NCBI RefSeq assembly: GCF_023517775.1
Contig: NZ_CP082904.1
Coordinates: 3,658,001-3,722,000, forward strand
Reading direction: 5' to 3'
DNA length: 64,000 nucleotides
From: Mixta hanseatica
GTDB taxonomy: Bacteria; Pseudomonadota; Gammaproteobacteria; Enterobacterales; Enterobacteriaceae
The notes under the pieces were generated by a model. The model saw only the letters and a program-made list of their open reading frames with translations. It was not told where the DNA came from and searched no databases. The position numbers and the translations under genes were made by a program. Below are positions 28,915 through 36,165 of this stretch, piece by piece (within the stretch, counting starts at the first letter, position 1; each line of letters begins with the position of its first letter).

Positions 28915-29340
28915 GACTGGCTTATTGCATGTCATCTTGATACCAGTGCATCTGTGCTTTGGCTCACTACAGTGCAAGGCACACACTCCACAAAAGTAAT
29001 CAATGACTGCGGATTGCTTTTGCAATTGAAAGAAATCTCAAACGGGATTTACTCATCCTCTAAACAGGCCTGCTATAATTCCTGCCTTATACCCCAGGAT
29101 GCCGCAGCCCCGTTCCTTGTGAAGTTTGAAAAAGCTTTCTATCTAGTGGATGAGTTCAAGGGAGAAACCAACGATGGTATCTGGTTGATTAAAATATAAT
29201 ATTTTCTGAACATCAGGCAAGTTTATCGCCTTCCTGGCGGACGCTTAGGTGTAGAGAATGGCCCAGTATCCTTTGAATGCACCCTATCAGATATTGAGCT
29301 TAACAGTAGCGTAATCAGCAAAACAGCATTTACAGAATGA
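28915..29340 (+). pseudogene. remnant of an unknown gene truncated by the IS3-type element
   Basis: Starting directly at the inverted repeat end, one frame is open without a proper start and reads SDWLIACHLDTSAS ... DEFKGETNDGIWLIKI to a TAA at 29197-29199. The same frame then stays open for 46 more codons (YFLNIRQVYRLPGG ... SKTAFTE) to a TGA at 29338-29340. The simplest reading is a gene whose 5' end was lost to the insertion and which may also carry a nonsense codon. I recognise no domain. Alternative: the GTG at 28954 starts a short intact gene of 81 residues, but no ribosome site supports it. Confidence 0.45.
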
Positions 29341-29381
29341 ACAAATACGACTTTATACAGAAATAAGTTGAGGCTACGAGC

Positions 29382-29564
29382 ATGAAAAAATTAACGGCAA
29401 TAATAACGTTAGTATTAGTCTTTTTGGCAACACAGCCATCATATGCACGCAATTACCCATGTTCTGGGAAAAAAGGTGGCGTCTCACACTGCACATCTGA
29501 TGGCAAATTTGTTTGCAATGACGGCACTATCAGTAAATCAAAACGAATTTGCACAAAAAACTGA
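29382..29564 (+). CDS. small secreted cysteine-containing protein
   Basis: 60 residues. A clear signal peptide (MKKLTAIITLVLVFLATQPSYA, cleavage after SYA) leaves a mature part of 38 residues with four cysteines: C-x9-C-x7-C-x12-C, rich in Gly and Lys. This would form two disulfides in the periplasm. I recall similar short proteins next to integrases in enterobacterial islands, but no function is known to me. It lies three bases before the broken integrase start. The ATG has GAGG upstream. Confidence 0.7.
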   Translation: MKKLTAIITLVLVFLATQPSYARNYPCSGKKGGVSHCTSDGKFVCNDGTISKSKRICTKN

Positions 29565-29566
29565 TT

Positions 29567-30159
29567 ATGGCTTTTTCAGAACTCGCTAATGGCAAGTGGC
29601 AGGCTCAGGACTTTCCCAATGGTAGAGATGGGCGGCGTATCCGTCGCTAATTCGCCACTAAGGGGGAAGCCATGGCTTTTGAGCGCCACATCAAGGATCA
29701 GGCACAGGATAAGCCCTGGTTAGGAGAGAAAGCAGATAAGCAGCGAGTTACTGACCTTGTTGAAACCTGGTTCAATGCCCATGGAGTCACACTCTCTGAC
29801 GGCCTCAAGCGTAAGGGGGCGATGGAATTTGCCTGCTTTGCCCTGGGCAACCCTCTCGCTACTGAATTTAACGCCAAGCTTTTTGCAACCTACCGCGAAC
29901 AACGTTTGAGGGAGAAAATCACACGCTCTGATCGGGTAAAAGCCGTAAACGCGCAGGAATTGCACAGCCTGACGGGCAGTTGTCACACCTACTACGGCAT
30001 ACATTTGCAAGCCACTTTATTATGCGCGGGGGTAACATTCTTGTACTGCAGCGTATCTTTGGACACACTGATATCAAGGTGACGATGCGCTATGCTCATT
30101 TCGCACCGGACCATCTCAATGATGCTATTTTACTTAACCCACTAACAAATATGGATTAA
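29567..30159 (+). pseudogene. phage-type tyrosine integrase, inactivated
   Basis: The gene begins MAFSELANGKWQAQDFPNGR, a typical N-terminal strand domain, then meets TAA at 29648-29650 where family members have Lys (RRIRRKF), a one-base nonsense change. The frame resumes at once (FATKGEAMAFERHI...) and covers the SAM-like core-binding domain. At about 29970 the reading jumps: an internal deletion and a frame change remove the first catalytic Arg region and join to SHLLRHTFASHF, ILVLQRIFGHTDIK and MRYAHF, which hold the HxxR box, GH box and Tyr nucleophile. Stop at 30157-30159. The element therefore cannot move by its own integrase. Confidence 0.88.
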
Positions 30160-30171
30160 TCGGTATTCAAT

Positions 30172-30744
30172 ATGGAAAACCCAGAATACAAATACAGCTT
30201 GCAGGAACTGCTTTGCCTGAAAGTATTCAGCAATACATTGGAAGTAATTCAGTCGGACGCGTTCTGTAGAGCTGTCGTTACATGGGCCGAAAGCGAGATT
30301 ATGTCTGGAACAAACTCTGAAACACTTCTAATACTGGCCTCGCTGGGACTCGACTCTGTACTTGATAATTTTGAGGTGGAGAAATATCTGCTTATTTACC
30401 AACTTGAGCAGAACATTCAAAATCCGCCCCCTCATTTCAGTGCTCTTGTCTGGCTTCGTCTGAAGTTGGGTCAGTTGATAGCATCCTCATCCGCATATGA
30501 AGTCGAAAGCCGGCTTTCTTTTTTTACACATTACTTTTTAGACTACCCACCAAGAACTTTCGCCCGTATAACAAATGTTTTATCAAGTTTTTATTGGGAG
30601 CTCTACGATGAGGCGATTCCGGTGTTTAGTTCTAAAGCTTCGGAAATGAGTGAAGATAAGCTTTTAGAGCAGGTTAAAGATCGCCTGTTTCCCTTCTATC
30701 GCATTCTAAACAACCCCGACTGGATGCAGATATTAGCTCGCTGA
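30172..30744 (+). CDS. hypothetical protein downstream of the integrase remnant
   Basis: 190 residues, not recognised. Predicted soluble and alpha-helical, moderately acidic, no signal peptide or membrane helix. Segments such as SETLLILASLGLDSVLDNFEV and HYFLDYPPRTFARITNVLSS look like an all-helical repeat fold. The frame is intact although its neighbours are broken, which suggests it is recent or still selected. It starts 12 bases after the integrase stop. AT-rich composition fits the island. It could be an immunity or defence protein, but no motif shows this. Confidence 0.6.
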   Translation: MENPEYKYSLQELLCLKVFSNTLEVIQSDAFCRAVVTWAESEIMSGTNSETLLILASLGLDSVLDNFEVEKYLLIYQLEQNIQNPPPHFSALVWLRLKLGQLIASSSAYEVESRLSFFTHYFLDYPPRTFARITNVLSSFYWELYDEAIPVFSSKASEMSEDKLLEQVKDRLFPFYRILNNPDWMQILAR

Positions 30745-30758
30745 ACCTTTGATAGTGA

Positions 30759-30778
30759 TTGGCAGCAAAATGGCAGCA
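30759..30778. repeat. imperfect tandem repeat TTGGCAGCA / TGGCAGCA
   Basis: Two copies at 30759-30767 and 30771-30778, just after the 190-residue gene. They resemble the TGGCGCCA repeats next to the tRNA and may mark the far side of the integrated segment. The following interval to 30981 shows no gene. Confidence 0.3.
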
Positions 30779-30981
30779 GGCCTATTCATACAACACCCAG
30801 CAATCTCAAGTGCATTAATACAGCATTAACAGCAGGTCCAACTCCAGCGCATTCATTTCATCTACACCGGTGATTCTACCCGTTCGCCAGTTCTCTCTGC
30901 GGGTAACCCGTTACCAATTAAATGGCAGGGTAGGCATTCACCTATCTATTCATTTATCTATTCAAAAAGCGATTCAACATT

Positions 30982-31801
30982 ATGCCTACTCGCTCTGATA
31001 CGATACGCCGGTTGCTTAGCCTGGGGCCGATGCATGCTCGGCAACTGATTGAAGTAATAAGTGTTAGCCAGCCAACGGTGTCACGTGCATTGTGAGAGAT
31101 CGGCGATGACATTGTTCGAATCGGGGTTGGCCCATCTATTCAATATGCTCTACGCGATGCCTATCGCGGATTCAGATCTGCGCCCATTTACCGCATTACC
31201 GATGAAGGATGCGTTAAGCCTTTTGGCGAGCTAATTCCGGTTCGTCCAGAAGGATTTGTCATGGTACAGACTGATAACGTGAGTCTCCATAGCGACGGGC
31301 TGCCGTGGTGGCTGTTTGACATGCGACCACAGGGGTATCTCGGGCGAGCCTATGCATCAACGTATGCGGCTGAGCTCGGCCTGTCGGCGAATCCAGAGCA
31401 ATGGGCAGACGCCGATGTAATCAGGGCGTTGCTTGCACAGGGGCACGATGCTATCGGCAACCTGCTGGTAGGGGAACAAGCACGAGATCGTTTCCTGAAG
31501 ATGCCGGACCTACTCCAGTTAAGCGCGCTACTGTGTACCCCGCGCTGGCGCTGAGAGTGCTTGGTGTGGAAACAGAGGTATTGGATTTTGATGGTCAACG
31601 TTTCCTTGAGATCCCCCGATTCGACCGCGTTGGCCCACTGGGTTGTATCGGCGTCTTCTCGCTGCGGGCGCTTGATGCGGAGGTCGCCCGTATCATCTCG
31701 CGCCGGCCTACGATATTCTGCCTATGGGATTCGCTCCATGCCTTGATACATTACGCCGTCACCTTGACGAGGCCAGATCACGTATCGCTCGCCTGGGATA
31801 A
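30982..31801 (+). pseudogene. HipA/YjjJ-like kinase gene with N-terminal HTH, heavily mutated
   Basis: The N-terminal winged HTH (SDTIRRLLSLGP ... SVSQPTVSRAL) is cut by TGA at 31093-31095, in place of an Arg codon. The frame resumes (EIGDDIVRIGVGP...) through the HipA N-terminal domain (GRAYASTYAAELGL, GHDAIGNLLVGE). Near 31515 the frame shifts to the -1/+1 reading with YPALA and directly the later segment VLGVETEVLDFDGQRFLEIPRFDRVGP, so the P-loop-like GGEQPKF block is deleted. Near 31690 a second shift leads to RPYHLAPAYDILPMGFAP and ends at TAA 31799-31801. E. coli YjjJ (HipH) has the same HTH plus HipA layout. No toxin activity is expected. Confidence 0.85.
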
Positions 31802-31903
31802 AAAGCGAGTTCAACCTTACCGATCCCCTCGTTGAACTTTATCTTCCGGGCGGTGCGTTTTGAGCATCTTTGCTATGTAACGGTTGTTTCCTCTCATTAG
31901 CAA

Positions 31904-32719
31904 TTATTTTGTAGGAGCTATAGCCCCCTCACCGCTTTCCGCATGCCATTCTGTTATCGCCTTCAAAAAATGCGCTAAAACCGGATTGGGATTATCTTTG
32001 GCATACACCAGGAAATTAAGCGCCTGAATATTCACATCTTCAAGGGTCATAAAGGTCACGTTGGCAAAGCCAAGCGTTTTTGAAGAGGCGGGAACAATAG
32101 CGCAGCCCAAACCGGCGTTGACCATTCCCAGAATGGTATGGGTTTGCGCCAGCTGATATTTGTAATCCGGCATTATCTGGTGAAAAACAAATAGATCGGT
32201 AATGCGATCGTAAAAATAGCGTGCTTCATCTTTCGCATATAAAAAGAAAGGTTCATGGTTAAAAGCCGCCAGCGGAATTTTACGTTTACGAGCTAAAGGA
32301 TGATCGCTGGGAAAGGCGGCGATCTGCTTATTCGATACCAGTTCATAGAGATCGAACGTCACGCCTGGCAGCCGCACCGCCATCTCTTTAAGCAGGTTGG
32401 GAATAAATGCCCACGAGAACACGGCGGTAAAACCCATCGACAAACTGCCCGTCTCGCCGGCCGCGCTTTGCTGCAAAGAGAGCGCCAGCCGATCGCTTAG
32501 CTTCAATATCAGCCGCGCCTCTTTTAACAGCTGCGCGCCCATGGCGGTCAGCTGAACGTGACGGTTATTACGATCGAAAAGGATCACGCCCAGGCTTTTT
32601 TCCAGCAGTTGGATCTGACGGCTAAGCGGCGGCTGGGTCATATTCAGTCGCGCCGCCGCGCGACTGAAATTAAGCTCTTCGGCAACCGCCAGAAAACAGT
32701 TCAGCTGATGCAGTTCCAT
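31904..32719 (-). CDS. LysR-family transcriptional regulator with a shortened effector domain
   Basis: 271 residues, shorter than the usual 290-305. The N-terminal HTH (residues 1-60: LNFSRAAARLNMTQPPLSRQIQLLE) is intact. In the effector domain, VTFDLYELVSNKQIAAF is joined directly to PSDHPLARKRKIPL; relatives have about 30 residues here (the D-x-G-L-V/I-R hinge strand region) between these blocks, so an in-frame deletion is likely. The C-terminal lobe is complete. It faces the dehydrogenase/transporter operon across 96 bases, the usual arrangement for a LysR regulator and its target. Inducer response may be altered. Confidence 0.85.
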   Translation of the reverse strand: MELHQLNCFLAVAEELNFSRAAARLNMTQPPLSRQIQLLEKSLGVILFDRNNRHVQLTAMGAQLLKEARLILKLSDRLALSLQQSAAGETGSLSMGFTAVFSWAFIPNLLKEMAVRLPGVTFDLYELVSNKQIAAFPSDHPLARKRKIPLAAFNHEPFFLYAKDEARYFYDRITDLFVFHQIMPDYKYQLAQTHTILGMVNAGLGCAIVPASSKTLGFANVTFMTLEDVNIQALNFLVYAKDNPNPVLAHFLKAITEWHAESGEGAIAPTK

Positions 32720-32815
32720 TATTCAATTCTTATATCAATGCATACCGGGTTTATATTAGACAGGTATTATTAGGCCGTCCATGCTGGGTCTAACCTTATT
32801 AAATGGACTACGCCT

Positions 32816-33760
32816 ATGAAAGACTCCTCGCCCGTTCATATCCTGCTAACGCAGCCGCTGCCGGAGGCTATTGATCGGCAGCTGCTGGCCCGCTATCAGC
32901 TTCATCGTCTTTATCAGGCCACCGACGCCAGCGCCCTGCTTGATGACATCGGCCCGCTTATTCAGGGCGTGGTCACCGGCGGAGCGAAAGGCCTGGATAA
33001 CGCCACGATGGATCGGCTGCCCGCGCTTAAAATCATCGCCATCAGCGGTATCGGTACGGATGCGGTGGATTTAAACCATGCCGCGCGTCGCAATATTGCC
33101 GTGACGACCACGCCCGGCGTGCTGACCGATGATGTCGCCGATATGGCGTTTGGTCTGTTGATCGCCACTTTACGTCGGATGAGCGAGGCGGAAATGGTGT
33201 TGCGCGCCGGCCGCTGGCCGGAAACCCCGCTGCCGCTGGCGTGTAAGGTCACCGGCGCCAGGCTGGGGATCGTCGGCATGGGCCAGGTAGGCACGGCGAT
33301 CGCCCGCCGCGCCGAGGCTTTTCGGATGGAAGTGCTTTACCACAGCCGAACGCCGCGCCCGGAGCTGCCGTGGCGTTTTATCGACGATCTGCACGCGCTG
33401 GCGCGCGAAGTGGACGTGTTGGTGCTTGCCGCCTCGGCGGACAGCGGCAAGGTGATGATCACCGCCTCGGTGTTGGATGCGCTGGGAAGCGACGGCTTCT
33501 TTATCAATATTGCCCGCGGGAAGCTGGTGGATGAGGCGGCGCTGCTTGATGCGTTGGTGCATAAGCGCATTGCCGGAGCTGGGCTGGATGTGTTCGCCAA
33601 TGAGCCACATGTCCCGGAAGCTTTTTTTACGCTGCCGCAGGTCACGCTGCAACCGCACCGCGCCAGTGCTACTCAGCAGACCCGCCTGGAAATGGGCAAC
33701 ATCGTCCTGCGCAATCTGGCCGCCTGTTTTAACGGAGAGACGCCGCCTAATAAAGTCTGA
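32816..33760 (+). CDS. D-isomer-specific 2-hydroxyacid dehydrogenase (hydroxypyruvate/glyoxylate reductase type)
   Basis: 314 residues. The NAD(P)-binding Rossmann motif GIVGMGQVGTAIA lies at about 149-161. The catalytic Arg is in NIARGKLVDE (about 227-236), the Glu in VFANEPHVPE, and the His in QPHRASAT (about 279-286). The family reduces hydroxypyruvate, glyoxylate or 2-keto-aldonates to D-2-hydroxyacids. It is divergent from the LysR regulator and 53 bases upstream of the MFS gene, so probably one operon for uptake and conversion of a sugar acid or hydroxyacid. Substrate cannot be read from the sequence. Confidence 0.9.
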   Translation: MKDSSPVHILLTQPLPEAIDRQLLARYQLHRLYQATDASALLDDIGPLIQGVVTGGAKGLDNATMDRLPALKIIAISGIGTDAVDLNHAARRNIAVTTTPGVLTDDVADMAFGLLIATLRRMSEAEMVLRAGRWPETPLPLACKVTGARLGIVGMGQVGTAIARRAEAFRMEVLYHSRTPRPELPWRFIDDLHALAREVDVLVLAASADSGKVMITASVLDALGSDGFFINIARGKLVDEAALLDALVHKRIAGAGLDVFANEPHVPEAFFTLPQVTLQPHRASATQQTRLEMGNIVLRNLAACFNGETPPNKV

Positions 33761-33813
33761 CCTGGCGCGGCGCCCCTTTGACCCTGGCTAAAAAATAAGA
33801 GAGCGAGGTAGCT

Positions 33814-35166
33814 ATGAGCAGCAAAGAGCTTGATGTATCCGCCGACCATGCGATGCGTATAGGCCATCACCGTTACTGGGTATTAGCGTTAATTTTTATT
33901 ATTACGGTTATTAACTACGCCGACCGCGCCACCATGTCGATAGCGGGGACGTCAGTGGTGAAAGAGCTGGGCCTCGATCCGCTGATGCTCGGGATGATCT
34001 TCTCCGCTTTCGCCTGGGCCTATGCGCTGGGGCAAATTCCCGGCGGCTGGCTGCTCGATCGTTTTGGCGCCCGCCGTGTTTATGGTTGTAGCCTGTTGTT
34101 GTGGTCAATCTTCACCGCTCTGCAAGGCACCGTGGGCTGGATAGGCCTCACCGGCTCGCTGGCGGCCATGACGCTATTCCTGATGCGCTTTATGCTGGGG
34201 TTGGTGGAATCGCCTGCCTTCCCGGCCAACTCGCGCATCGTCTCTTGCTGGTTTCCCACGCGCGAACGCGGCGTCGCCTCAGCGCTTTTTAACTCCGGAC
34301 AGTACATGGCTGTCGTGGTATTTACACCGATCATGGCCTGGCTGACGCATTCGCTGGGCTGGGAGCATGTTTTTGTCTGGATGGGGGCGCTGGGTATTGC
34401 GTTGTCGTTGGTCTGGTTCGCTTTTTATCGTGAGCCGCACAGCGATCCGCGTCTGAGCGCGGAAGAGAAAGCGCTGATGAAAGAGGGCGGCGCGCTGGTA
34501 GATTTAGAGGCCGATCGCAAAAAGAACGCAAAGCCGACATCGCTACGTGAAATGAAATGCCTGTTTAATAACCGCAACCTGTGGGCGATTTATCTCGGTC
34601 AATATTGCATTACCGCCCTCACCTATTTCTTTATCACCTGGTTTCCCATCTACCTTATCCAGGGACGCGGCATGACCATTATGCAGGCGGGCTGGGTAGC
34701 GGCGTTGCCGGCCATCTGCGGCTTTAGCGGCGGCATTCTTGGCGGCTACCTGTCGGATGCGCTGATCCGTAGGGGCGTACATCCTTCCCGGGCGCGTAAA
34801 ACGCCTTTTGTGCTTGGGATGGGGTTTTCTACGCTGCTGGTGTTCGCCAACTTTGTGGATAGCAACAGCGCGGTGATCCTGCTGATGGCGATGGCTTTTT
34901 TTGGCAAAGGCTTTGCCGCCGTGGGCTGGGCGGTGTTATCAGACGTGGCGCCCAAAAATATGATCGGCTTGTGCGGCGGCGTTTTTAACGGCATCGGCAA
35001 TATTGCCGGCATCATCACGCCGCTGGTGATTGGCTACGTGGTCTCGGTTACCGGCTCGTTTGCCGATGCGCTGTGGTTTGTCGCCGCGCACGGCGTGCTG
35101 GCGGTCATCGCTTATCTGATGATTGCCCAACGCTTTGAACGGGTGGAGGCGTCCCGCCAGGTTTGA
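33814..35166 (+). CDS. MFS transporter, anion:cation symporter family (sugar-acid type)
   Basis: 450 residues with twelve predicted membrane helices and a central cytoplasmic loop (about 200-240). The start NYADRATMSIAG in helix 1, GWLLDRFGARRVYG between helices 2 and 3, and SPAFPANSRIVSCWFPTRERG in helix 4-5 are typical of the GudP/GarP/ExuT-like group of hexuronate, glucarate or tartrate transporters. A ribosome site (GAGCGAGG) precedes the ATG. Paired with the upstream 2-hydroxyacid dehydrogenase. Convergent with the acetyltransferase gene, with two bases between the stops. Confidence 0.9.
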   Translation: MSSKELDVSADHAMRIGHHRYWVLALIFIITVINYADRATMSIAGTSVVKELGLDPLMLGMIFSAFAWAYALGQIPGGWLLDRFGARRVYGCSLLLWSIFTALQGTVGWIGLTGSLAAMTLFLMRFMLGLVESPAFPANSRIVSCWFPTRERGVASALFNSGQYMAVVVFTPIMAWLTHSLGWEHVFVWMGALGIALSLVWFAFYREPHSDPRLSAEEKALMKEGGALVDLEADRKKNAKPTSLREMKCLFNNRNLWAIYLGQYCITALTYFFITWFPIYLIQGRGMTIMQAGWVAALPAICGFSGGILGGYLSDALIRRGVHPSRARKTPFVLGMGFSTLLVFANFVDSNSAVILLMAMAFFGKGFAAVGWAVLSDVAPKNMIGLCGGVFNGIGNIAGIITPLVIGYVVSVTGSFADALWFVAAHGVLAVIAYLMIAQRFERVEASRQV

Positions 35167-35168
35167 AT

Positions 35169-35708
35169 TTAGCCCTCCGTTGCCGCCGGCCCTGCTGGCG
35201 GCAACAGCGCGAAAATCCAGTCATCCTGCCAGCGGCCATTAAGGTAGTAGCTTTCTCGCAGTATCTCTTCCTGCATAAAACCGACTTTTTCCAGCACCGC
35301 TTTCGATGCCAGATTGCCGGTGGTAACCGTTGCGATAAGTTTACTGAAACCGAACGCAAAAGCGGCCTGGCAGATAGCCCGTAGCGATTCCGTGCCGTAG
35401 CCTTTGCCATGAAAGGCGGCGCTCAACAGATATCCCACCTCGGCACTGTTTTGCCCGCGATCGATAAAGCCGCTTACGCCTACCGGCTCGCCCGAGGTTT
35501 TATCCCTTAATACCAGACAAAGCCAATGCTTGCTGCCAGGCTGCCAGCGCGGTAAACGCACGTTAAATGCGACACGACGGATCTCATCGACGTCACGCGG
35601 ATCGGCCACAAACCGCATGACGTTTCGATCCTGATATAGCGCAAGAAAAAACGGCCAGTCGCTTTCCGTGATGGGATGATAAGTCAGGCGCGGAGAATCG
35701 ATCTGCAT
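35169..35708 (-). CDS. GNAT-family N-acetyltransferase (RimJ/RimL-like)
   Basis: 179 residues. Begins MQIDSPRLTYHPITESDW, typical of RimJ/RimL-type acetyltransferases; the acetyl-CoA-binding region is AEVGYLLSAAFHGKGYGTESLRA (with the HGKGYGTE P-loop), followed by NLASKAVLEKVGFMQEE. The ATG at 35706-35708 is chosen for AGGA about eight bases upstream; an upstream start at 35747 would add 13 residues. The acceptor substrate is unknown. Convergent with the MFS gene. Confidence 0.85.
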   Translation of the reverse strand: MQIDSPRLTYHPITESDWPFFLALYQDRNVMRFVADPRDVDEIRRVAFNVRLPRWQPGSKHWLCLVLRDKTSGEPVGVSGFIDRGQNSAEVGYLLSAAFHGKGYGTESLRAICQAAFAFGFSKLIATVTTGNLASKAVLEKVGFMQEEILRESYYLNGRWQDDWIFALLPPAGPAATEG

Positions 35709-35882
35709 GCTTTGTCCTGTTGGGGAAGCCTGACGAAACCTTAGCAAAAAAACGCTTCAGCAGGAAAATCCACTACCGGGCGGCGCAAAATGCCGCCGCT
35801 TATTATCTCTGTTTAGCCGATTGAAAAATACGCAACGGCGTATGATGTATCACAGAAAAGAAACGTGTCCGCCGGAGTATAT

Positions 35883-36095
35883 ATGTCTGAGAAAGATCCT
35901 GTTGTTGAACGCCTGTCGCTGGAGCTAATGGCTCTGCGTCAAATCGTCCAGATGCTGATTACGTTCGGCAATGTCCCGACCGGCGGCAAACTGAACAAAT
36001 ATCTGGAAAACCTGGCCACTGAAGTGGAACACCGCAACGGTCGGGAAGCCAATAAAGCTATCGCCGATGTGATTCGTACCTATATCCGCTCTTAA
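35883..36095 (+). CDS. small DUF2594/YecF-like protein
   Basis: 70 residues: MSEKDPVVERLSLELMALRQ... ending IADVIRTYIRS. Predicted soluble, two or three helices. The layout (N-terminal helix with leucine spacing, a Gly-containing turn, then a charged helix) resembles E. coli YecF (DUF2594), but the match is by eye and weak. The ATG at 35883 has GGAG upstream. Single gene with its own terminator. Role unknown. Confidence 0.65.
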   Translation: MSEKDPVVERLSLELMALRQIVQMLITFGNVPTGGKLNKYLENLATEVEHRNGREANKAIADVIRTYIRS

Positions 36096-36121
36096 GCCCC
36101 ATCCCTAACTTAATTCTGACC

Positions 36122-36155
36122 CCGTAGCAGTGCTGGTTAGCTGCTGCGGTTTTTT
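36122..36155. terminator. terminator between the 70-residue gene and the diguanylate cyclase gene
   Basis: CCGTAGCAG (36122-36130) pairs with CTGCTGCGG (36141-36149) with one G-U pair, then six T. Serves the plus-strand gene; the convergent GGDEF gene ends 11 bases further. Confidence 0.8.
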
Positions 36156-36165
36156 CGACAGAAAG

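Noticed and set aside
26840-31900. CRISPR array or clear att duplication in the island
   Set aside because: No regularly spaced repeats were seen, and no second copy of the tRNA 3' end was found by eye.
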